From the NCBI GenBank assembly GCA_030737875.1, contig CM060923.1:493670453-493734452 (forward strand): a stretch of DNA of 64,000 bases, read 5' to 3'. The stretch comes from Allium sativum (taxonomy: Eukaryota; Streptophyta; Magnoliopsida; Asparagales; Amaryllidaceae). How positions within the stretch are numbered: position 1 is the first letter of the stretch; each line of letters begins with the position of its first letter. The position numbers were made by a program, and so were the translations under genes. Below the pieces are notes generated by a model. That model made no database searches, was not told the origin of the DNA, and saw nothing but the letters and a program-made list of their open reading frames with translations. This document shows, one piece after another, positions 8,495-21,020 of the stretch.

Positions 8495-11400
8495 TGTAAC
8501 GACCCAGATTTTTGAATAGTTTATTTTAAATATTTAGTATGGTTTTAAATATTGAATTCATAATATAAATGGTATTTTATTGGGTTATCGATTAAATAAT
8601 CGAAATACGATTTATTTTGATAATTATCGAAATACGAGAAGTTTGAAATAATTCAATTCGAAGATAAAACTGAATCAAAACAGTTCAGTCGACTGATATA
8701 AATTCTATATTGAATTAGAACGATAATAATAATTTATTTTCGATGAATGTATCCGTTTGAAACCGATTATATATTTAAATTTGATTTAAATTAAATCGTC
8801 AATTTTATATTGACAGTCTGTATAAACAATCAAATTAAAGTTCAGAATATCGTAGAAACTTGGAATGTCGGTCGTTACATCTAGATAAGGGTTCAGGATT
8901 TCACATTAGATACCACAGGATATTTTCGAATAAAATATAAACAAAATCAAATTAGTTTAATTACTTTCAACCTGAGCCGACGTTACTTTTCTTTTCGCAG
9001 ACCTAAATGTTGAAATTTACCATCTACATTTGTACCCCTCGCAGACCTACTTCTTTAATTCACATACCATTTGTCTTTCCATTTCGATATCAAGGAAGCA
9101 AGGATTTAATGTCCATTGTACTGTTGTCTCCTTCGCACCTGTATAAATAAGCATCGTCTCCGTTCTACTTCTTGACTCCAATCCAACTTAAAACCTTTCG
9201 AGTCTCTACTTCTTCTATTTCCTTTTGTTCCATTTTTTTCTCAGTTAATAAAACCAAATCGAACCACCAGTTATAAAAAAAAAAGATCGAGACCCAAATC
9301 ACGATCGTATTCTGGAAGATCGAAATTAGGGCTAGCACGTTGGCTTTTGGCGCAACGAGGAAGATAGATGGGTGCGACTGTTCTCTGAGTTTTCGAGTTC
9401 AAACCAGGTAGAAGACGCTTGAAAAGGGGTTCGAGGCTAGGAGAGGGTAATGTAAAGGAGGTCGACTAACTGGTGGAGGGCTGGGGTTCGAACGGGTGTT
9501 CAGTGAAGGAGTTCGATCCTTCTAGTGACAAACTGGAGTTCGGTATTGGGATTTGAGGAGTTCGACAGTGAAAGGTTTGGGAAGTTCGATCCGTGATTTC
9601 TGGGAGGAATTTGAGAGGAGCCATGTACTATGGTGGAAGCAGGCGTGACAGAAATGGTCATCACTTTGAGAAGAATGGAGTGTCTGCAATGTGTTCGAGG
9701 AAATGCCATAATGGATGACTGAAATTTTAAGGGTTGTTTGCAGTAAAAAGGTTGATCGATGGCTGTTGAGTGGCTTCGTAGTCGTTCAAGAAATAAGCTA
9801 TACGTTTATTTTAAAATACATAGAAGAATTATTTTATTTATCGTTAGTTATTAATTAAAATCAATAATCCGGTTAATCATAAATAAATATTCGTAGGTAG
9901 AATTTCACTTAAGACAAATTGTAGCTGCGATGTTCCGAGATTTGAATGGATATTCAGCGCAAATAATATCGAGGTGAGTAAATCTCATTCACCTTTTATT
10001 TATAATTATTTTTACTTCGTAAAAATAATTGTTGTTGCTTGTTTGGATTTTTCTGCTTGTTTTATATATATTAGTTATTTAGGCTATTATATATATTGGG
10101 TTGATTGATTGGTTGGATTCCCGCAGTCTCATTAGCGGATGCCCGCGGTACCATAGCGGATGATTACCCTATACGCCCCACGCTATGATTAGTGGATGAC
10201 CTTCTATACCACGATATTCTGCCACGAAGCAGAATGGGTATTATTTATGTGCTAACATCTGTGGATGCAGGTAAACAGGTTGGAGGAATCCAACTGGATT
10301 CCTCAAAAATATATTATCTGTTTGTTTGTCGGTTTCATATACATTCTCATATATGATGTGTTAAAAATCCCGTGATTTGATAACTGATTGTTTGGGGTGT
10401 TTAAATATCACTGAGGCTCGAATATTGATTTATAAAAATACCGGAAAAGGATAATAGAGATTTGAAAAATGGAATTCTATTTTTATAAATAGAATTTGAA
10501 TTTTTAATGAAGTATAGAAAATATTAACTGTTTTAAATATATAAAACAAGTGAATTTATAAACTTGGTTTATAAATTAAAATACGGGGTTGAATTGGATT
10601 TATAAACTTTATTTATAAGTTTATAAATGTGAAAATTTAAGGGAAGTTATAAACGTTGTTTATAAATTAAATAATACAAATAGAATTTGAATATGAGAAA
10701 TTAGAATGAAATTTGAATATTTGAATTCAAAGGAATTAAAATAAAATTTGAATTCAAAGGAATTCAAATAAAGAAAATTCAAATAGAGAGTTTGATATAA
10801 AATTTGAATAAAGAAATTCAAATAGAGATTTGAATGTAGAATTTCAAAATAGAATTTGAAGTAAACTTTGAAAATAGGATTTTCAAATAGGATTTCAAAT
10901 AGGATTTCAAAATAGGAAATCCAAATGGTTTTGAAATGGAATTTGAATTCAAGGGAATTCAAATGGATTTGAGTGTAGAAATTCAAATGGAAACTTAATA
11001 AAGGAATTTGAATATAGAGAATTCAAACAGAATTGAATATAGAATTTGAATCGAGAATTCAAAAAGAATTGAATATGGAATTTGAATATAGAAATTCATA
11101 AAGGAATGTGAATAGAGGAATAAAGGAATTTGAATAAATGAATTTGAAATATTGAATTTCAAAGAAGAATTGAATTGAATTTGAAATATTGAATTTCAAA
11201 GAATTGAATTGAATTTGAATATAAAATAGAAAAGGAAATTCAACTATATAATTTGAATATAGGAATTTAAATTGGAGTTGAATAAAGGAAATTTAAATAT
11301 AGAATTTGAATAATAGAAAAGGAAATGGAAATTTGAATTTAGAATTTAAATAGAAAAGGAAATAGAATTTGAACATAGAATTCAAATAGAAAAGGAATTG

Positions 11401-14400
11401 GAATTTGAATATAGAATTCAAATAAAAGCGAGATTGGAATTTGAATCAAGAAATTCAAATAGAGTTAAAATGGAGTTGGATTCATTTTAACGAAGTTTAA
11501 AGGTTTTTATATATATAAATATAATTAAAACGAACTCGCCACAGCGCTGCAGTTCGTAAATTGGCGACTCGAACTTCAATTGAGTATACAGGACTCAATT
11601 GAAGTCGGAATTCTTTGAAACAAGAATCGTCAGGACCGGTTGAATAATAGTTTTCTGATGGAAGAGAAAAATCTGGATTTCGTCGAATAGATTTTGAGTT
11701 ATGTCAAAATCAAAATTTTAAAAATACAGCGCCAGAAACCATTAAAACCATAATGGATTTTATATAATAAATATAGGGATTTCTAAGCAAATAAAAATCC
11801 GAATTTCCATTTAAAAACCTGGTCTTGAGTTAGAAGATAAAGGTGAACTAAAGCAAAGCAAGTAAAGTGATTTTTGAAACAATAATCATATTTTTGATTA
11901 TTGGATAAAATTAACTAAGTCAAAGAAAATTAGTTAATCAAGTGTTGAATTGAAGTCGAACCTTGAAAGGCGAATTTGGAATTGTAAATATATATTCGAA
12001 ATCGAATATAGTACCTAAATTGAAATTTGAATTCAATTAGTTGATAAGCAAGTTGAAATATATTTGAAACGTGTTATATTCAAATATACAAGCGAAAGAG
12101 GCAAAGAGATAGTTAACGAGTTAATTTAACGAGTGGAGTCAAAACGAGTGTATGGGGTTAAAATAAATTGGACAGGGATAAACACACAGGAGACAGGTAT
12201 GGGATAAAGTGATGAAGGTATATAATTAGTGTGCTCGACAAAAAGGTACACGTTTAATTTCCATATGAGATTTTATGCGCCGTATCGGCAAGCCGCTTGG
12301 CTTTTTCTTTTCTTTTTGAAATAAGAAGGACCGGGAATGCTATTTGAAATTTCCCGATGCTCCCGGTACAGGGGAGGTTATGGCGAATTTTTCCGGAAAT
12401 TTAAGGAGTTAGAATATTTTTAAGAAAAACTGATAAGTTGAAATTCATATATCAATATATTTAGAACTCGATAAGGAACTGAATTTAGAAATAGAATAGA
12501 AAAAATCAAAAAGGGAATCTATGAATCAAATCAGAAATAAAGAATAGAAAGAGAAGCGTATACGTGTTTTAAAAATGAATAATTGGTTTAATATGGTGTT
12601 GATTAGACGAGTTAGCAGTCTCGTCTGTTTTGAAGTTGATGATATTTTCAGTCAAGGTCTGAGAGGTAATAATACCCCAACTTGATTGATTTCATTATTA
12701 GCTGATAAATAGCAAGATTCAGGCTCGAAGGAATGTGTAAAGGGGTTTAGTCGAATGCAGTACCTTGGGTTGTTGTGACGATGTTTTACATAACATTCGT
12801 TTTAACCTAAGTAAGGAAATTTTGGAAATATAATAATAAATATTTCCTAAGTATAAAAATGAATGATCGTAAAAGAAATTCGTAATTGGAATATTTTCCA
12901 ATTATTTATAGAGGGTATTTTCTAAGTATAGAAAATAAAAGAAGGCGATGTATAGAAATATTTTCCAAATAGCGTAAAAGGGCCAATATGGTTATTGGAA
13001 TATTTGGTTAACAAATATTGATAAGGAAATGGAGAAGAGATTTAATTAATGAAATATTAATTAAAGAGCCCAGTGATTTGTTTGATATGTTTGGATGAAC
13101 ACTTGTTTTTATTCGATAGTTAAATCACAGACTATCGAAGTTTTGACCATCGTTGTCAATATGGAGGGACCGGTTGGATTATTATCCGAAGAACCACTCC
13201 GTATCGGCATAAGCGTTGCGAACCAAATATGCTGAATATATTGAAGATGGAGTAAAGTGCAAGGACTCTTTCTATTAATAGATATAGTGCCTTCGGTTTC
13301 GTTCAATCCCAGAACGAACGTAAATGGACGAATGTTTGACAGAGTATTTCCGATGATCAAATGGGTTGGTCTGTATGAATATATATGGTTGCAACGGATT
13401 TATCCCTTAGCATAATATCCAGAATATTTGTGCAAACTCAACTAGTGATTAACGGATCTGACAATGTGGCATTCAAAGTGATTGTGCTATCAATGAATGG
13501 TAAGTATTCGTAGCCTCAGGCCTCAACAACTGGGAAAGGACAAAAATCGGGCAGGCAGCATGGCTATGTGGGTCGCACCCATTAGGATGTATAATCACCT
13601 ATCTAGAGGTTCATTTAATTTCTTATTCTATTCGATGATGTCCCAGTCGGGAGACGGTTGCTGATCCCAACCGTTGGTGATATACATTCGATACACTCAA
13701 GCGAAATGAGTGGTCGGTCATGTGTGGGCCGGGTTGCAAGACGTTCTTGTTGAACCCAGTGTATTCCTCTCTAGAGATACACTAGCGGAAGGTGGTTCCA
13801 TACCTTGTCATGTTGGAAATCCAATCTCCAATAAGCGCCATGCGGTTTTTGATTTTATACTATGTATGTGGAGCGTGAGATGCAAGCGTTCTGCTATTTG
13901 GTTATTTATTTGATGTAGGCATTACTATAATATCACTGGATTTTCGTATTAAAGTGTTTTGGGTTATAGTAAGGTAAAAACCGTCCGTGTTTATGTGTGG
14001 GCTGGTCTTACTATTACCTTTTCTTTTGAAAGGATTTTTAAAGTTAAACAAGTGGTTGGAGTTTACTCACACCAGTCCCATGACTGACCCAGAGTTTATT
14101 TTGTTTTGATTTTTCCCTAAACTCTTGGGTGCCCAAATTTGTACGGGCAGTCAAGTAGTTCAGGTGTTTACAGATACCATTGGAGGAGCTTGGAGCAGGA
14201 GGCTTCAGCGTTAGTTACCTAGTGTTATTTTCCGCTGTATTGTAAGTGTTGAACCCTGATTCTGAATGTACATGTATACAGAAATTTTGTATTACAAAAG
14301 TATATGATATATTATATTTATTCATTCCGCTGTGAGGTTCATGTTTTACCCTGATGTTGTGTATTCTTCTTCTTCTATTCTAATATTTCTTTCCTTCTAT

Positions 14401-14510
14401 TTCTCATCCACTAACTTCTTTCTAATAATGATTCGGTATTTTCGATGTCTGAACAGTCGACACTGGGTTTTGTGTTGATTTTCGGAGTCGAAAATCGCGT
14501 GGTCGTTACA
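8495..14510 (+). repeat. Element A 3' LTR (6016 bp)
   Basis: This is a near-identical copy of 1465-7478 with the TATA box, donor (9974), structured block, repeat tract (about 10675-11470) and module (about 12232-12411) all kept. In the first 1200 bases I counted about eleven differences, and fewer afterwards. Confidence 0.93.
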
Positions 14511-14515
14511 ATTTA
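14511..14515. repeat. Element A right target-site duplication ATTTA
   Basis: ATTTA sits immediately after the CA of the 3' LTR and is identical to 1460-1464. Confidence 0.9.
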
Positions 14516-15343
14516 TTTTAAATTGATTTGCACAATCTGATATATAAAGATTTTGCATATGCATCTTGCAAACGTGTATTCGAAGTTTCAATATACTGTA
14601 TAGTTATGGAATCATACTCTAGTTGCCCGGGGATAATTCTGGTGACAGGGCACCATCGCCAGTATTTATTTTCGAGTTTCGAAAGTGATATTTCTATATA
14701 TTTCCAATTGACTGGTGTGAGAACCGAAACTAGATAGAGCTTATTATTGTGATTTGGCATCAAAAATCTGATTTTTTGACTATGTATCAAAGTTATGAAT
14801 TTCAAAAGCTAATCAACTAATTGATTGATTGTTGTGTTGTTGATTATTGGTTGATTTATTAAATTTTGTACCATATAGCCCAATTGAACCAAATAGTGAA
14901 TTGTATTGAAATTTGGTCGCATTTGCTTGCATATACATGTACTTACATTGAACAGGTCATAGCAAGGAGGCAAGAGCAGAGAAGTAAAATTGTTCGCTCG
15001 ACAAATAGGTACATGTTTATCATAATTTACTGTTTTGTTTGGGTGATGATGATTTTATGAGCCGAATGGCTAGCCGCTTGGCTTTTTCTTTTTCTTTTGA
15101 GATCAGAGGGCCTGTATGGCAATTTCGGGATTTTCCCGGTGCTCTCGGTGCAGGGGAGGTTATGGCAAAAAAAATTGAAAATTTAGGGTGTGAGCCAAAT
15201 TTTTGAAAAATTTGAAAAGTTCTTAGAAACTGAAAAGTTGAAGAACCTAAGCCGTAGTGAAAACACTGGAAGTTGAGTTGATTTGTGAAACAACTTTCGG
15301 CTTTGTTCCTTTTCGGGGATGAAAAGTTTTAAGTGGGGGAGAT
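14516..15343 (+). mobile_element. Element B internal body, right part, non-coding
   Basis: This continues the body cut by element A and aligns with the body of C at about 25735-26547. It contains the conserved 200-bp module at about 14950-15190 and ends in a polypurine tract. The 64-95-codon ORFs here are not matched by motifs and I do not call them. Confidence 0.85.
15331..15343 (+). other. Element B polypurine tract
   Basis: AAGTGGGGGAGAT precedes the TG of the 3' LTR. The AAGTGGGGGA core and the upstream TTTTCGGGGATGAAAAG context are shared with C and E. Confidence 0.88.
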
Positions 15344-16199
15344 TGTAATAACCAGGAAATCTGGGCCAGTTTAAAATTTTTAATTTGGCAATTTTAGTGG
15401 ATTTTGATTATTTAAAATGAATTATTTTAAATAATAACGACGGAAAATTTGGTTTTTGTGGAATTAGAACGTTTATATTTATATAGCTCGACGTTAGAAT
15501 ATATATAATTATTTATATATATAAAAGGAATTGAAAATGGCGAGGTAGTTCGATAATTCGATTTCAAAATTCAAATGGACATACCGGGTGCAAAATAAAC
15601 CGGATTTTAGTGAAACCAAAAATATTTGAATCTAATTGATAATATCTTTCCAACGAATCCGAAAAATCAAAATTTCATAGCGGGGATAAAAAGATATGTC
15701 CAGTTGAAAATTCTGAATAGTCGCTATGGAATTCAGGCCCTTAAAATGGGAATTTTGCAAACAACCTCGGATTTCGACGAAACCACTTTTGTTGGATCCG
15801 TGATGTCAAGTAATTTCTAGATTCCAATTTTCGTAATTTTTCAAATCAATATGTGAGCGTGGCAAAGGAAAACGTGTTTTGTCAATTTCGATCGACTTGA
15901 AAGTGGCCATTTTTCAAACGGTCTCGGAATTCGACGAAACTAGTTTTGTTAGGACCGTATCGTCAATACGAAGCTAGAAAATATTTTTCTGGAATTTTTC
16001 AAGTTAGTATGTGGCCCTGGTAAATTGAAATGTGCGTTCAAATTCAATATATAGATTTATATTTTGATTTTGACGAAAACTGATCGAAACGTTCGAATCA
16101 TCTTGTGATACATATTTCATTGTGTTCAGAATGGGGGTAATTAGCTGGATGACAGTCGGTGGGCCTCATTTCGAGTTCGAAATAGAAAATTGCTTTAAT

Positions 16200-16617
16200 G
16201 AATAAATTAAATAAAATAATAATAAAACCCTCACTCTCTCTACTTACCCCTCCCTCTCCTCCTTTTATCAGCCGACCACCCCCCCCCCCCCCCCCGTTCG
16301 ATTTAATTCCAATCAAAGGGAAAAAAAAGAGGCGGAGAGGAGCTGCGCTCCCCCCAAGCAACGCGCCGCCGTCCCTCTGGCGCGCCGCCGCCAGAGGAAG
16401 CACCCTCCCCTTCGAGCCCTAACGTCGTGAGACCTCAGCCCCTCCTCTTTCTCGAAGCCTTCCCCAAATCGAAGAAACCCGACACCGCACCTTCCTCCCA
16501 CCGACGCCACCACCTCGCGAGCCTACAGCCTCCACCAACCTCCGACGCACCCATCCGCCCCTCCTCCAGCGCTGAAAACAGCCCCCCCCCCCCCCCCCCC
16601 CGCTCTCGTTAATGTTT
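16200..16617 (+). other. GC-rich, pyrimidine-rich leader island in element B LTR
   Basis: This is a strand-biased C/T-rich island in AT-rich DNA. It sits downstream of an ATAATAAAACCC stretch and upstream of a donor-like GTAAGC. Overlapping ORFs on both strands (about 60-100 codons) arise from the composition and contain homopolymer C runs, so a protein is unlikely. The position equals that of the leader islands of C and E. Confidence 0.5.
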
Positions 16618-19011
16618 GTAAGCCTTTTTTTGTATATGTAGCTTTGTCTTCTTATCTATTTTTATGGGAAGAAAGTTAGGATTTTTATACGAAGAAAATA
16701 TAGATTTTTATACAAAGAAAGTTTAGATTTTTAATGAAGTAAGGACGTGATTTTTACTGAGGAAAAGATTTGATCTTGGAAAAGCAAAAGATATGATTTT
16801 TACTGTAAGAAAAGATTCAATTTTTATTTGTTAAGATTAGATTTTTTTTAAAATATAAAAGCGTGATTTTTATGAATATAAAAACATGAATTTTATATAT
16901 GGTAGAAGTATTAAAAATATGGTTTTTATATAATAGAGAATATAAAAATATTTTCTTTTATATATGTAGAGAACATGAAAATACGATTTCTATATTATAG
17001 AAGTATTAAAAATTCGATCTTTATATTAGAAATAGATATATAACATTTATATATTGTATAGCGAAGTAAAAATTCGATTTTTATATATTGAACAACGAAG
17101 TAAAAATTTCGATTTTTATTAGGTAGGAGATATAAAAATATGATTTTTATAACGAAGTGGGGAATAAAAACTTGTTTTTATATATATGTAGTGAAGATAA
17201 AAGTTCAATTTTTATATATAATGAAGTGGAAATAAAAATATAATTTTTATGCAAGAAGTGATAATATAAAAATGCGATTTTTATATGTAGTAGATACGGA
17301 CGACAAAAGTTGCAAAAGGCGAGCACGACGAAGATTTCTACATAAGAAGAGTCGTGGGATTGGATTAGCTAATCAGTGAGAACTTCTCACCTTTAACTTT
17401 CTTTTTCTAGTTGAAAATATATACTAGGATGCAGACGGTGTTTAGTAGCACCCGACACCCGTCGTCCACAGAACATGGACAGCTTGTATGTTTGTTTGAT
17501 TTCGATATGTAGTTGATTGTGTGATGTGATGTGAAATAAAATATTTATATAGTTAAAAATATTTTATAGTTAAAAATAGAATTTTTAATGTGTATATGAA
17601 ATGAAATAAAAATAAACAAATTGGACGATTTGTTTATATACACACATTTGACTGATATTGATTAGGACGATAAATTTTACACATCGCTCAACTGCACAAA
17701 TAAAATCTATGTTTGATTGTTTGAAACCCCAAACGGGTATTGGGATGATATTTGACGTACACTAAACTCGATTGTTTAGTTGTATGTCGATCGATTGATT
17801 GACAGACTGTTATAAGCGTTGAATATTTATATTTGATGCTTATACAGTGTAGAATGCACTTTGGATGATGGTAGATTGTTCATCGTTGTTATTGTATACA
17901 TGTGTTGTAGAAAATCCATATAATTAACATTATATGGTAATTGATTGGGCCTCATTCCAGTTTTGAAAAAGAAATATTTGAAATAGAAATATTTGAAAAA
18001 GATATTTGAAAATAGAAATATATGAAGCCGTGTTGATTAGATTGACGCCATTTTGACGTGAACGATATTTATATCGATTTTATTCATTTTATAATGAATA
18101 TCGAAAGTGATTTCAAAATCTGATATTTTGAAAAGAATTGAAATTCGAACTAAAACTGAATAGAAATGAATTCAAATTGAAATCGAATAGAAATAAATTC
18201 GAATTGAAATTGAATTGAATTGAAAATGAACTGAAATTGAATTAGAAATCAATTTGAATTGAAATCAATTTGAAATGAATTTAAATCGAATTTATAAGGA
18301 AAAATTCAATTTTGATTTGAATTTGAAAAGAAGTTGAAATTGTTTTGAAAACGAATTTAAAATGATTCATATAATACGTTTTAAAAGGAAATCGTTGAAG
18401 TATATATTATATATATAATATAATGGCCTGAATAGAACGCGCCGCGCTACGGCAGTTCGCGAATTTCGACCATTGACTTCGAATTGACGTTGCGGGAGAT
18501 CTGACCGTCGGATTCTCCTAAAACCAGAACCATTGGGTTCGTATCGAAAAGAGCTTTCTAACGAATGTGAGAAGTTAGAAATCTAACGGTTGGATTTGGA
18601 TTTATGTCCAAATCAAATTTGGAAAAGGTCGCTGTAAGTGCAGTTCGATGGCCGTTGATGGAAATCGACTGTACGGGCCTTGATAAAATTATTAAAAATA
18701 GTAATAATTTGTGTAAAATCATAAGAAATGATTTGTGAAGAATTGTGATGAAAAACTCCATATTTGAAAAGATAAAAATAGATTTTTATCGAAATGAACC
18801 AGTTTTGAACAAGAAATATAATTCATTTATTTTTGAAATAAATAAAGTGAATTTGAAATGGTTTTGAAATATTACCTGAATTTCCAATAATTGAATTGGA
18901 ATGGATTTGAATCAAAATTGTCTTCGGAATATTTCAATGTTGGATTTCGTGATTATACAGATATTGTTATGGAAATTTGAAAGATATATATATATCGTTA
19001 TTTCCAATACG

Positions 19012-19016
19012 ATATT
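19012..19016. repeat. Element C left target-site duplication ATATT
   Basis: ATATT lies immediately before the TG of the 5' LTR of C and is identical to 44123-44127. Confidence 0.92.
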
Positions 19017-19420
19017 TGTAATAACTCGGAAATGCGAGCCAGTTTAAATTTTTTATTTTGGCAATTTTAGCGAATTTTGAACATTTAAAATAGGTTATTT
19101 TAAATAATATCGACGAGAAATTTATTTTGAATATAATTCGAATGTATATATTATATAGATCGTCGTTAGAATATAAATATTTATTATAAATTATAAAAGG
19201 AATTGAAATTGGCCCTGCAGTTTGATAATTCGATTTCAAACTTCAATTGAACGTACCGGGTGCAAAATAAACCGGATTTTAGTGAAACCAAAAATATTTG
19301 AATCTAATTGTGAATATCTTTCCAACGAATCCGAGAAAATCAAAATTTCATAGCGGGGATCAAAAGATATGTCCAGTTGAAAATTCTGAATAGTCGCTAT
19401 GGAATTCAGGCCCTTAAAAA

Positions 19421-19740
19421 TGGAAATTTTGCAAACGACCTCGGAATTCGACGAAACCACTTTTGTTGGGTCCGTGATGTCAAATTATTGCTAGATTCCA
19501 AATTTCATATTTTTTCAAATCAATATGTGAGCGTGGTAAATGAAAACGCGTTTGACCAGTTTCAGTTGATTTTAATCGACTGGAAAATGGCCATTTTTCC
19601 AACGGTCTCAGAATTCGATGAAACTAGTTTTGTTAGGACCGTATCGCCAATACGAAGCTAGAAAATATTTTTTTTGGAATTTTTCGAGCTAGTATGTGGC
19701 CCCGGTAAATTGAAATGCGCGTTCAAATTCAATATATATA
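19421..19740 (+). repeat. Diverged tandem duplication in U3 of element C
   Basis: Two units about 167 bp apart each carry an AATTCGA..GAAAC core followed by TTTTGTT and a GGACCGT or GGGTCCGT word. Each ends near CGCGTT or GCGCGTTC. Both units recur in B and E, so the duplication predates the split of these elements. It could be a U3 enhancer pair. Confidence 0.5.
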
Positions 19741-19916
19741 AAGTTATATGTTGATTTTGACGTAAACTGATCGAAACGATCAAATTGGCCTACGATACAT
19801 ATCCCATTGTGTTCGGAATGGGGGTAATTAGCTAGGGACGACAGTCGTCGGGCCTCGTTTGGTGTTCGAATTAAAAGTCAACCTTCATGGATTTTAAAAA
19901 AAAATAAAAAAAATAA

Positions 19917-19923
19917 TATAAAC
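19917..19923 (+). promoter_or_regulatory. TATA-like box of element C 5' LTR
   Basis: TATAAAC is followed about 15-30 bases later by CCCCCCTCTCTTC, a start-site-like pyrimidine patch. AAACCCTA, the plant telo-box motif, lies near 19975. The 3' LTR copy has lost this TATA (near 27450). Confidence 0.4.
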
Positions 19924-20367
19924 ATTTAGAACCCCCCTCTCTTCTAATTCTCTTCACCGTTCAAAAAGAAAAAAAAACCCTATGACCTAAATCGATGGAG
20001 GCTGGCCCATCGCCGCCGCAACCAGGCCTGACGCTCACCTTCGCCGAGCTCCGGCGATCGCCCCCTCCACCTTTCCTCCTTCCTCCCTCCATCGATCACA
20101 ACCCCCCCCCCCTTCGTCGAAGCCTACTGCGCGACCCCCGAGACCCCCCTGAAGCGAACGCCTCCGCCACTCCATCGCCCCCCTGCCTGAGGACCCCGAC
20201 GCGACCCCCTGCTTCCCCTCCTCCTCATTCTCCCTCAAAACCGCCCTCCCCCTAAGCCTCCTTCTCCTCTTTTATTTCAGAGTCGTGCGAGAACCCTGAA
20301 GCCATCAGAAATCGCCAAGCTTCACCTCCGTCGCAGCGCACCGTAGCCCCCTCTACCAATTTGAAAT

Positions 20368-20373
20368 GTAAGT
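20368..20373 (+). other. Candidate 5' splice donor in element C LTR
   Basis: GTAAGT ends the C/T-rich leader; the copy at 27901-27906 in the 3' LTR is intact. The location is equivalent to the GTGAGT donors of A and E. Confidence 0.4.
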
Positions 20374-20729
20374 TTTATTCATTTAAATTTATTTAAATAA
20401 ATCAGTTTTAAAAAGGTAATTAGCACAAATATAAATTACATTGATTTAAAAATATATAGTTAGAAATATATATAAATGTTATATATTTTTACAGTAAGAT
20501 AAAAATGTAGTCTTTTATAATATAAACATCGCCAAAAAGATCTGATTTTTAGAAGCGAAAAGATTATATTTTTAAATAAGAAAATATGACATTTTTAAAA
20601 GGTAAAAAGTTTATATTTTTAAAAATATAAAATTAGATTTTTTTTTTTAAAAAATTGTATAGAAAAGATCGAATTTTTCTTTATATAAATAACGTGTAAA
20701 GGTCAGATTTTTCTTTAGGGAAATAAAGT

Positions 20730-21020
20730 AAAAATTCGATTTTTATATATTGAATAGCAAAGTAAAAATTCGATTTTTATATATTGAATAGCAAAGTAAA
20801 CATTCGATTTTTATATATTGAATAGCAAAGTAAAGATTCGATTTTTATATATTGAATAGCAAAGTAAAGATTCGATTTTTATATATTGAATAGCAAAGTA
20901 AAAATTCGATTTTTATATATTGAATAGCAAAGTAAAAATTCGATTTTTATATATTGAATAGCAAAGTAAAAATTCGATTTTTATATATTGAATAACAAAG
21001 TAAAAATTCGATTTTTATCT
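20730..21020 (+). repeat. 34-bp tandem satellite in element C 5' LTR
   Basis: Nine units at exact 34-base spacing (phase points 20735, 20769 ... 21007) carry ATTCGATTTTTATATATTGA and AGCAAAGTAAA words. Units differ by single bases. There are no spacers, so this is a satellite and not a CRISPR array. Confidence 0.88.

Larger units (their letters stand above)
1465..14510 (+). mobile_element. Element A: complete non-autonomous element with 6.0 kb LTRs and 1.0 kb body
   Basis: Two near-identical LTRs (1465-7478 and 8495-14510) start TGTAACGACCC and end GTCGTTACA. They flank a body of only 1016 bp that carries a primer site and a polypurine tract but no gag or pol. The 5-bp duplication ATTTA lies at 1460-1464 and 14511-14515. 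Deleting the element and one ATTTA restores continuity of the element B body, as judged against the homologous stretch of element C near 25700. Sampled LTR differences are about 1% or less, so the insertion is fairly young. The architecture recalls LARD-type elements (large retrotransposon derivatives) but with a far smaller body. Confidence 0.95.
15344..19016 (+). repeat. Element B 3' LTR, left part
   Basis: It begins TGTAATAACC and aligns with the LTR starts of C and E. Contents in order are: U3 with a diverged tandem duplication; a C-rich, Pro/Arg-like leader with two long C runs (about 16278-16296 and 16582-16601); a GTAAGC donor-like site at 16618; A/T repeats with GATTTTTAT words (about 16670-17290); a GTGAG / CTCAC hairpin (17376-17390); GAATTGAAAT-type repeats (about 18120-18360); and the GGCAGTTCGCG block (about 18450-18620). 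Element C interrupts it at 19016. Confidence 0.9.

Noticed and set aside
19995..20255. 86-codon Pro-rich ORF in the leader of C that looks like the start of a plant protein
   Set aside because: The 3' LTR copy does not keep the frame, the opposite strand is also open, and the composition alone explains it. Kept only as a leader island.
20730..21020. Regular 34-bp repeats considered as a CRISPR array
   Set aside because: Units are directly contiguous with no spacers, in a plant LTR; a simple satellite.
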